This document shows positions 1-7,900 of a stretch of 23,060 bases of DNA, piece by piece. The first letter of the stretch is position 1. Every line of letters begins with the position of its first letter. Origin of the DNA: Mnemiopsis leidyi (Eukaryota > Ctenophora > Tentaculata > Lobata > Bolinopsidae); the NCBI GenBank assembly GCA_000226015.1, contig JH153585.1:1616-24675 (forward strand). The letters are read 5' to 3'. The notes under the pieces are model-generated. The model made no database searches and was not told the DNA's origin. It saw nothing but the letters and a program-made list of their open reading frames with translations. The position numbers were made by a program, and so were the translations under genes.

Positions 1-16
1 CCGCGACATGAAGCAA

Positions 17-19
17 TTA
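17..19. repeat. Target-site duplication TTA, left copy
   Basis: The trinucleotide TTA directly abuts the left inverted repeat. The matching right copy is at 646-648. Confidence 0.7.
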
Positions 20-645
20 GGGATCGTTCACATATGACGTCAGTCAAATTTTCGGTAATTTTTACCTCTTCCCCCCTCTGTCATCATTCGTCATCATCGA
101 AACCCCCCCCCCCCCCCCCTTGACGAGATGATATCCGTCTAACGTTCTAACGAGAGCAGCAAACTGCGAGCCGCGCGCGGGTCGGGTTTGCCTGGGGACC
201 TCAGGCTATTTGTTGCTCCGATCGGAGGGAAACGTAGAGAGAGCCGCGCATCGCCCGGTAAGGGTCGGGTAAAACCTTGACAACCCCCCCCCCCCCTAAA
301 TGTCAGAGGTAAATTACCGTGATGACATCATCACAGTCGGAGACGGAACCCCCCTCCCCCCTACTTCATGTCAAAAAATGATTTTTGTTCTTTTAATTTG
401 CACTTGCAGTCATTTTTGAAATTTTTTATACTAAATCATTGAAAATGAAAACATTTTTACCAGATTTCTTAATCAGAATTTTAACTTAAAAATTTTCCTT
501 TTGATTTTGTAAAATTCTGATAAAAATTTCCAAAAGAAATCAACAATTTCCAAAAAATCCAACAAATCCTAAAAATATTTGATGACATCATCATTGGCCA
601 AACCCTCTCCCCCTCTAGCTGATGACGTCATATGTGAACGACCCC
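20..645. mobile_element. Non-autonomous DNA transposon (MITE-like), 626 bp
   Basis: The ends form inverted repeats of 23 bp with one mismatch (left 20-42, right 623-645). Each runs from GGGRTCGTTCAC inward to the palindrome TGACGTCA. The flanking trinucleotide TTA is present on both sides (17-19 and 646-648), as expected for a 3-bp target-site duplication. The interior has no transposase reading frame; it holds C-runs near 105-119 and 285-297, and several copies of TGATGACATCA-like sequence (about 320-333, 580-593). A TNA-type target duplication with such ends would suit the IS4EU group, but that assignment is from memory and tentative. The element boundary itself is well supported. Confidence 0.85.
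199..284 (+). repeat. Segment inside the MITE resembling host DNA at 728-831
   Basis: Two anchors are shared in order with the DNA just downstream of the element. CCTCAGGCT lies at 199-207 and 728-736, and CGCGCATCGCCCG at 245-257 and 785-797. Both are followed by a looser match ending in GACAAC (about 278-284 and 826-831). The spacing between anchors is 46 and 57 bases. A shared 13-mer this GC-rich in AT-rich DNA is unlikely by chance. It suggests either that the element picked up flanking sequence or that an older duplication was split by the insertion. Confidence 0.5.
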
Positions 646-648
646 TTA
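646..648. repeat. Target-site duplication TTA, right copy
   Basis: TTA directly abuts the right inverted repeat, which ends CGACCCC. It matches the left copy at 17-19. Confidence 0.7.
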
Positions 649-727
649 CAATAAAAGATTGAGGTCCCAAGGTCAACTTTTGAGCTGCGATTGTATTTGA
701 TAACCTATTGTCGCAGCCATAACGCGC

Positions 728-831
728 CCTCAGGCTCACGCATTTCTGGCCTGGCGACAATTCGAAAAAAAATCTAGAAGTATACGCGCATCGCCCGTTA
801 AAGCTGCGAGAGTCTTGTATAACTTCGACAA
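728..831 (+). repeat. Second copy of the duplicated segment, upstream of the receptor exon
   Basis: This is the partner of the segment at 199-284 and lies between the transposon and the splice acceptor at 881. It could be part of an intron or 5' untranslated region of the receptor gene. Confidence 0.5.
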
Positions 832-881
832 CATCAAGTACAATAAACAACTTATTCTGTATACTAAATCAATTATTTCAG

Positions 882-2227
882 GAGCGAGAGGCTACATGAG
901 CCTCAATCTCAAACAAACAAACGGCCACAACCTCCATCCACCTAACACCGGATATGCCCTACTACTACTAGTTGCCAACGGTGGAACAGTAAACTACAGC
1001 GGCACCAGCCCAGGGACGATCAGATGGATATGCCGCATTTTAGGATACCAATCTTACCAGAGTTACACGTATTACCCCATTTCCTGGCTGCTCCCTCTCA
1101 AGTACACTAACCTTGTCTGTTCAGGCAGTGTAGTGCCTCAGTGCCGTTATCAGGGGTACAGCAGGTCCCTTAACAGCTACCACCTTTACATAAACTGCGA
1201 AGCTCGGGCCCAGTTTGGGGACACAACCAGCTTCTATCTTGCTGACGAGGAAGGACAGCACACGCAAAAGGGATATGGTCTACTGTTGTACGATGGGGGA
1301 AAGGTGAGCGGAAACAAATTTACCAATGAAACAGCAGAATTGATGTGCTACATAATGGGCTATAAAGGTGCAATAAGCTGGGAATTGGGTCGGTTTTACG
1401 CTGAAGATCAAGAGAGAATGACCATACAAATTACGAATCTGACCTGTTCGACTAAAGATAGAGCATTTCCAACGTGCACATATGATTATGACCCCGGACT
1501 GGCAAATTCCTTCCATGACCAGGATGTATGGCTGTGGTGTGACATCCCAAACAGAGACCGATTGGTTTGCCCACCTGGACAGAGGAAGTTCACTGAAAGC
1601 TCATGTCGTGATTGTAAAACTAACACATACTCCCCTGATCCTAATGAGGGTTACTCCTGTCTCTCCTGTCCTGTAAACTCTACCTCCCTCGCTGGATCTA
1701 CCTCCTGTTCCTGCAATGAGGGAAACTATATGAACCAGCTTGGGGACCAGTGTTTAACATGCCCCGCAAACTCCACCTACAAAAAGGGCTCTACTCCAAG
1801 TCCTAACAGCAGTGTTGGGGTGTGTGACTGCTTACCTGGAACTTTCTGGAGTAGTGAATCCAGCCTATGTGAACCTTGCCCTCAAAACCACTTCAGTGAA
1901 AAGGCTTCCTCAGTCTGCAGGAAGTGTCCTGCTTTTACGGTATCTGTTCCTCAGTCTACCGAATGTACGTCATGCCCGATGGGAAATTACTGGGAAAATT
2001 ACACCTGCACTGAATGTCCACAACACCATGTTGGAAATGGGGCAACTTGCAGTGTCTGCCCTGAAGGAACATCATCATCTAAAGACAAGACAATCTGTAT
2101 AAAGTCTGTTTCCAAAGGCAATTTCGACACTTTATCCGTTGTAAGCATGGTCGTATCCACCCTTTTTACTGTAGTAACTCTCGGAAACATGCTCTTCACT
2201 TGGAAGGAAAGACGATCCAGGGACTAG
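882..2227 (+). CDS. Type I membrane protein with two SRCR-like domains and Cys-rich repeats (3' exon)
   Basis: The frame is open from 815, but a good acceptor (polypyrimidine then TTTCAG, ending at 881) marks the probable exon start at 882. A signal-peptide exon would then lie upstream, joined in phase 1; none is visible in the window. The first in-frame ATG is at 896. Counting residues from 815, two SRCR-like units lie at about 47-130 (GYALL, GGTV, ICRILGY, CEA) and 153-242 (GYGLLLYDGGKV, CYIMGYKGA, WLWCD). A block at about 250-430 has CPPG, CPAN, CPQN, CPMG and CPEG motifs like GCC2/GCC3 or ephrin-receptor-like repeats, with several N-glycosylation sequons (for example NST). A hydrophobic span at about 440-461 followed by KERR is a membrane anchor with a cytosolic stop-transfer. 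The frame ends at TAG (2225-2227) seven residues past the TWK. The domains suggest ligand binding or adhesion at the cell surface; the actual ligand is unknown. Confidence 0.85.
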
Positions 2228-2420
2228 GGAGGTCTTAGAAAATCTACTACTGATATACCAAGCTGAACCATCCAATGCTGTTGGCGAAGTGGAGCTGCAA
2301 GGTCGGAGGTACAGGTGTGCCTGCAGTGAGATCCCACAAGGCCGAGGAGATACAATAGTGCAGCAGGAAGTGGTGTACGACTACGCAGACTTGCGGGAGT
2401 TAGCTACTACATCAATCTGA
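2178..2420 (+). pseudogene. Out-of-frame cytoplasmic tail of the receptor
   Basis: A second frame, shifted by one base from the receptor, is open from 2178 to the TGA at 2418-2420, right after the membrane segment. Its content looks like protein (LENLLLIYQAE, VELQGRRYRCACSE), and it ends with VVYDYADLREL, which carries a YADL motif of the YxxL type used in endocytosis or tyrosine-phosphorylation signals. The receptor frame stops at 2227 with a very short tail. A single-base indel near 2190-2225, real or from sequencing, would join the two. No plausible intron restores the frame. The join is inference. Confidence 0.5.
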
Positions 2421-2727
2421 ACTAATTGAAAGGAAGTCAACTATTAGGACAAAAGTTGTGATGGTACTACTCCTAGCTCTCAGGTGATAGAGTATAATCG
2501 ATTTCGAACTTTAACGTTCACGTTTAGTATATTAACATGTTTATTTTCTATTTTGTCTCGAAGTTTACAGTTTTATTGTGAAACTGCGACTAAGAGCACC
2601 CTCTCAAATGACGAAATAAAGGCTATACTTTCCACCCCTTTTGAGACCAACAAATTTCAAGAGTTTCATCATATCAGAGGGATTGGTTGTTACATTTTCA
2701 TTCAATACCAGAGAGTAGCTTAGCCAA

Positions 2728-2733
2728 AATAAA
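2728..2733 (+). terminator. Poly(A) signal of the receptor gene
   Basis: AATAAA is followed within about 10 bases by a T/GT-rich stretch (TTTTATCTGGTTATTTC). That fits a cleavage site near 2750 and gives a 3' untranslated region of about 330-520 bases. A weaker upstream copy of AATAAA is at 2615-2620. Confidence 0.6.
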
Positions 2734-2759
2734 GATTTTATCTGGTTATTTCCTGCTTG

Positions 2760-3075
2760 CTTCAAATTATGGAGAATGACGCAATTAAGACAAATAAAAC
2801 AATTGTTAACTATACGTGTGAGATCTAAGAATAAGGGTGTTCAAATTTTCAAAACAACTGTACAATACCATGCAGGACTAGAGGATATGGATGGAACCAG
2901 GAAGCTGCGCAAAACACTCCGAGACGCCTGATTCAGGTTCACCCATCTTCCGGTTTAGCTCGAAAAAGAAAAAATACCTCGAAATTTCGCGAAGATTTTT
3001 ACATAGAATCAAAATATAACACCACAATCAACAATTCCATGCTACAGGCTGCGAGAGACGTCATCTAGTGGAGCT
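2760..3075. other. Intergenic, nothing recognised
   Basis: AT-rich DNA after the receptor 3' end, with no convincing reading frame, repeat or splice signals. Confidence 0.5.
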
Positions 3076-3076
3076 G

Positions 3077-3095
3077 CACGTGTGCTCTACACGTG
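3077..3095. promoter_or_regulatory. Pair of CACGTG E-boxes
   Basis: CACGTG occurs at 3077-3082 and 3090-3095, 13 bases apart. These are two of only three such sites in the first 10.3 kb of the window. Confidence 0.35.
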
Positions 3096-3111
3096 CAAGA
3101 GCACATGCCGC

Positions 3112-3160
3112 GCAACAGCAATCGTTGTTCTGCAACAGCAAACGTTGTTCTGCAACAGTG
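3112..3160. repeat. 20-bp tandem repeat, about 2.4 copies
   Basis: The unit GCAACAGCAWWCGTTGTTCT is at 3112-3131 and 3132-3151 with one mismatch, then a partial copy. Each unit has AACA and TGTT half-palindromes. An open frame of 155 codons covers the area, but its low-complexity content does not look like a protein. Confidence 0.8.
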
Positions 3161-4061
3161 CGCGTAGCAAGACAACAAGTGTTGTTGCACAACAGCACGC
3201 GCACCTCCAAATCGTCCCAATCTCACATGTCCCATAAACCATTAACACATATTGGCTCTAAAATTAGGGGCAAATCAAATTTTAATCAATTCCCACCTTT
3301 CTACAAATCTAGCTCAAGCAGAAGAACAAAGAGCTGGCAGGCAAAGAAAGAGCAAAAGCGGTTTTTACAAAAACAAACTCCTAGCAATTTTTTCAGTCGT
3401 TTTAATTCTATCTACGTGTCTTCTTATCTGAAAAAACAGTTCGTCAAGATTATTACTAAATGTTTCTTCGTAATTTTAAAAATTTTGTCAATGGATTTAG
3501 GAACAAAATTCAACTCAAAATGTGGACTGAACTGAGTAAAAATTTTGTGTTAAAAGTTACTCACTGTATTTTGATGACTTTATGCTCATTCTGTAGCTGC
3601 TGGCAGAGTAGCAAATTTGTATGGTTTGGTGTTACATTCTGAAATCCTGGGGGCGCCTGCCGCACTCGCTGACCTAGGAATAGACTTAGTCAAAGATCCT
3701 TATTAATCAGTCGTCTTTGTTTGACATATGTAAGGTGCATATGTAAGTAGCATGAAATTGGAAAAGATCAATGTTAATTTAAATGACTGAATATATTCAG
3801 AACCAGATGATAAATTCAGTGATAAGATGCAGGGGTTCGTTTGAAATATCAGGAGCTTTGCACATCGAATTTGTAAACATCAAATGAACATTTGACTCAC
3901 AGTCAATTTCAATATGTAGAAATTCAGGCTGAAATTAAAAGAAAACATGCGTAGCTTAAAATAAAACTGCAGCTCACATCACACTATAGCCACCATTGAC
4001 CATGGATCGTCCCGAAATCAAGAAAGGAGGACGTTTTTACGATAGCAGTACAGACATATAT
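3161..4061. other. Intergenic, nothing recognised
   Basis: AT-rich sequence without recognisable coding exons on either strand. The missing 3' end of the minus-strand CNOT4 gene could lie in here, but I could not identify it. Confidence 0.4.
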
Positions 4062-4126
4062 GTGCACACCCACACTCATACACGCACACACACACAAACG
4101 CACAAACGAACACACGCACACACTAG
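4062..4126. repeat. Imperfect (CA)n microsatellite
   Basis: About 65 bases of CA dinucleotides interrupted by CT, CG and AA. The frames across it are Thr/His-rich and are simple-repeat artefacts. Confidence 0.85.
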
Positions 4127-4135
4127 CTCTCTTAC

Positions 4136-4189
4136 ACATGTCGTTCGTGGCTCTTCCCGCACCGTACAACCCCTCACTCCCGAACGGAT
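4136..4189 (-). CDS. CNOT4: Possible additional 3' exon of CNOT4
   Basis: On the minus strand an acceptor (TATCTTTAG, ending at 4190) precedes a short GC-rich frame reading DPFGSEGLYGAGRATND, followed by a donor-like GTAAGA. Its entry phase fits the phase-1 end of the exon at 4640-4969, with the split codon G|AT. The frame runs on into the CA repeat without a stop, so the end is unclear. No residue match to known CNOT4 C-termini is obvious, so this is a candidate only. Confidence 0.3.
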
Positions 4190-4456
4190 CTAAAGATACG
4201 ACTCGTAAAAAATTACACAGTTTTGTCAAATTTGTGAGGAAAGTGCTGATTACCGAAACTGTTAACATTCTTACACATCACCATTCTTACATGGTTGGAC
4301 TATCCATTTCATGATGACAAAGATTCAATGTTGAAATAATATTTCTAGCAGGATCGCGATAAAGTTTGAGAAAATGAGCAGAGATTACAACTACAGAAAC
4401 ATGGAATGCGGGAACCATATAAGATTATGAGTAAATCAAATGACTAGTAGGGGTGC

Positions 4457-4532
4457 CCTTTTTCGTTCTATCCATATATTCTAGAATACACGGTTTCCTT
4501 TTTCGTTCAATCAATATTTTCTAGAATTCACG
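4457..4532. repeat. 36-bp direct repeat, period 40
   Basis: A unit starting CCTTTTTCGTTC and ending TCTAGAATTCACG or TCTAGAATACACG occurs at 4457-4492 and again at 4497-4532, with a few mismatches. Confidence 0.8.
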
Positions 4533-4639
4533 AGCCTGCTATTATCCAATTGAACAAAGCAAGAAAAGATCAGGATGCTCCAATTTGGACGAGTGGAACT
4601 AAATCAATTCATCTAAATAAAACCTAAAATCTGACTCAC

Positions 4640-4969
4640 CAGAAAAGCTGATGTTAGCGTGTGGGAAGAGCTCCTGCAGACCTTGCTGCAGAGAGCTCAT
4701 GTCCAGTGAGTTGTGCTGAGAAGTGGCGGGCGAGCTGACTACCCGCCTCAAGTCGTGTGGGGAGGTGGACACTATGCTCGGGTCGTGGAGTCTGATGTCG
4801 CTGAACTGGGAGGGCGCGGAGGAGGGCACCGCGTCGTACCCGTTGTAGAAACCCTCGGAAACGGAGAAGGGCTTCTTCTGGTTGAAATGAGGCAGAGGAC
4901 CCATGTGCGAGGGAATTCCCCCAAAAAGTCGGTCCACTGGATTGGGGTTGTGGTGTGGTGGTTGAAGTC
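4640..4969 (-). CDS. CNOT4: CNOT4 exon: large C-terminal exon
   Basis: At 330 bases, the longest exon. It includes NPVDRLFGGIPSHMGPLP, SQFSDIRLHDPSIVS and LQQGLQELFPHANISFS. The last part matches the LQQGLRALLPNVNISFGG motif of CNOT4. Acceptor CTTTTCAG, donor GTGAGT (phase 1). If the intron were kept, the frame would end 12 residues later at 4599, giving a possible shorter C-terminus. Confidence 0.93.
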
Positions 4970-7900
4970 CTGAAAAGTTGAATGTGCTGCATAATTTAAA
5001 ATATATTATATTAATAACTGACCTCATCCACGACTTGAATTTGGACCACTTAATTTATTATAAACAGACAGAACCTGGCTTTGCTTTTTGCTTCCCAAAA
5101 AATGCATGAAGACGGAAAAGTGTCCATCAATTAACACAACGTAATCCCTTAATCCAAAAGAGAATTAGTACCTGATAGGCTAAATGGGGCGAATGGTTGC
5201 TGAGAAGGTTGATTCTGCTGAAACGACTGGAAGGAAAACGGTTCTGGTTTCGGTTGGATGTGATTTATAAAATTATTCTGAACCTGAGTAGGAACCATCC
5301 GTTAGCACATGAAGAGCATTAATTACAAAATTGCGTCCAGATTGAAAACAATGAAATATGTCTCGATATTACACAAGAATTGTATGGTATAAAGGTACCT
5401 AAACAAAACAGGATTCCAATACATTCTAATGTGACAATACCTGGAAGTGTGACGTCATGTTATAGCTGGGTTGTGTGGTCGACGTGGGCAATTGGGCGAC
5501 AGATGACGTGGTTGGAGATTCTGTAACGATTGTGAAGGTTAAGGTAACGAGTCTACTTCATAGGGGTCAAAGGTGTCAAGTAACTTTACTATTAAATGAA
5601 ACATCGCGTGGATTTTTTCGTCAGTACGATCAATTTAACTTACCTGAGCCGGCTTGACTCTGATTCTGAATTAACTCTTCAAGGCCATCTTTACTGATTT
5701 CCCAGGGGTCGAAATCTGAGAATGTAATATGTAATTGGTGAATTGATAAGTAGATCAATCCCTTGCCCCAGAAAGAAGACCTGGAAAGTGGAAAATAAAG
5801 ACCAAGACCAGGCCAGTTTTGAAATTTGGTCCACTTACGAACTCTGATCAAATCGAATCTCAGTCATATCCGCTGCGCGCACTCGCTGCGCGCCTAAACA
5901 CACTAAATGCTTTTGGCAACTTACTTTAAAAACACAAGAGCAAAATTCTAATGCTGACAATTTATCTTCCTGTAGACCCTGAGCCGCGCGCGGAGTTTCA
6001 CTTTCACTATAGCAAGTAGTCGAAACTCGAACTACAATTGGTATATCGATAGTGCATTGATGCAATAAGTTACCTAATTCGTCCTCAGACGGCGACGACA
6101 AAGAATTTCGTCGTTGACTATTTATCTCATTCCAGTCTGCTGTATTAGGCGTTTCTAACGAAGCTGATTCTCTGCTCCCTGAAATTGGGTTGGTATAACT
6201 TTATGAAATAAGTTTTCGAATAAAACTCTGAAGATCTGAGCCTGATTACGTGGAAGTTTGTGGCATGAGAAACCAGACATATTGCAAATACCTGAACTTA
6301 AATCTGGATCGGATATGGAGGTCTTCGTGTAAAAGTTGTGTTCACCTTCGCTGATCGACCTGATGTTGCGATTGTCGATAAGCTCGGCCGGTTGGGCGCA
6401 CCACGCGTCGCGCGTTCCGGCCGCACCGCATGTCAAGTCGTCTGAAAAATTGGGAAATTAGAGAATTCCACAATTGTACTTGTAATAACCTTAGTGATTT
6501 ATGACGGCCACGCTTTAGCGAGTATGTAACTTGGTTCCCATGGTCGAATTTTGCTCAACAAAATTCGCGTGAAACTGAATACCACGATTTATTCATCTTG
6601 AGGAACAAAATTAACAATTTAAACCTTTAGCAGTTATTTTCTGCCTGGTCATATTCTGTTTCATTGTCTCCGCCTTTTTACTAAAATACCTGAAAATGTC
6701 CTGGATCAAACAAGATATAAAAGTATGCAGGAATGTAAGGCAGTAGAAAAAAAGAAATGAAATTTCAACAAAAATACACGACATGGCCTTTTGCGGACCA
6801 CACACACAAGTAATTACATTACACATTTTGGAAGGTTGCCAGGAAATATGATAATGTAGGTGGTCACGCGTTACGATTCCAACTTATCAGGTTACACCTT
6901 CACGGTAAGGTCACGGTAATGCCCCCCTTCCAGGTTAAAGTTATACGTTAAAACGTTGAGACTTAAGTTCAATTAAGTGGAGTACAAGAGGAGAATTATC
7001 AAAAATATTCATGGAATGTGAAGAGAACTTACTCTCTAAAGATTATATTTTCGTATTGCTGATGCTTGCCGGCTTGCATGTCCGCTTTAGTGAAACTGGC
7101 TGAACTATCGCCGAGACCATGAAGATACATACAATCCTGATGATTAAACGAATATTACTGATCGCTAACTTCTAATTATCAATTACTAATATCTAAAAGA
7201 ACTCCAGGAAGAAACTCCGTGCTCTGTAAGCTGACTACGGAAGTCAAGAAAGTAGAATTCCAGAAACAGAGTTTGTGCGACACAAACTTTGTTTCTGACT
7301 AGAAGTAGTAAATATATTACCTGCTTAGGGCAAGGAAGATGCCGAAGGAAGTAACTGCAGTATTTTGTCGTACCCAGGGATGCTCTGTAAGGTTAACACA
7401 TAGTCAAATGCTTCCTAGAACTCAGCGTGCGCGCTGCTGCCGTGGCCATGACCAATCTACATGTGTGCATGTAACTGCACACCTATCTTGGGGCACGGTT
7501 GTACGCGCCCCATGACGCTAGAGACGTCTTGTGCCACTGAGTTGATCTCTAAGGCAGCGAGCGCGGATGCTACAAACGAGTTCTCGACATGACTATGAAG
7601 TGCACGTGCGGAATTAAGAACTGGGAAAAGGAAGTGGACAGTTACCTTAGGATATTGTTTTGAAGATACGTCCCATTTATACCGAGTACCGCCTTGAACG
7701 CATCCTGAAACATATTGTGTTACTAAGAGAATTGGCACACCTCTGCATTCTACAGTCTTGAGAATTGTTATACCTACAGTCTGTACAATGTACATATCCA
7801 GACCATTCTTTAGAGCAAGAGAAGCGATTTTTATACAAAATTTATACAAAAAGTAAATTTATACAAAATTTACTTTTGTTAGATCTACATTTACTGTCCC

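Noticed and set aside
2141..2174. A 34-base GTAAGC...GTAG segment that could be a tiny intron restoring the receptor tail frame
   Set aside because: After removal the new frame begins at once with TAA (2175-2177), and the segment encodes part of the membrane helix; other introns in the window are over 110 bases.
3068..3535. A 155-codon plus-strand open frame
   Set aside because: Half is a 20-bp tandem repeat and the rest is Lys/Phe-rich, as expected from AT-rich non-coding DNA.
5775..5843. Donor AGTTC|GTAAGT at 5842 and acceptor TTTCCAG near 5775, minus strand, suggesting an extra CNOT4 exon
   Set aside because: The join 6074 to 5715 restores EDELDFDPWEI exactly as in CNOT4 with matching phase, so the segment is better read as intron with cryptic sites.
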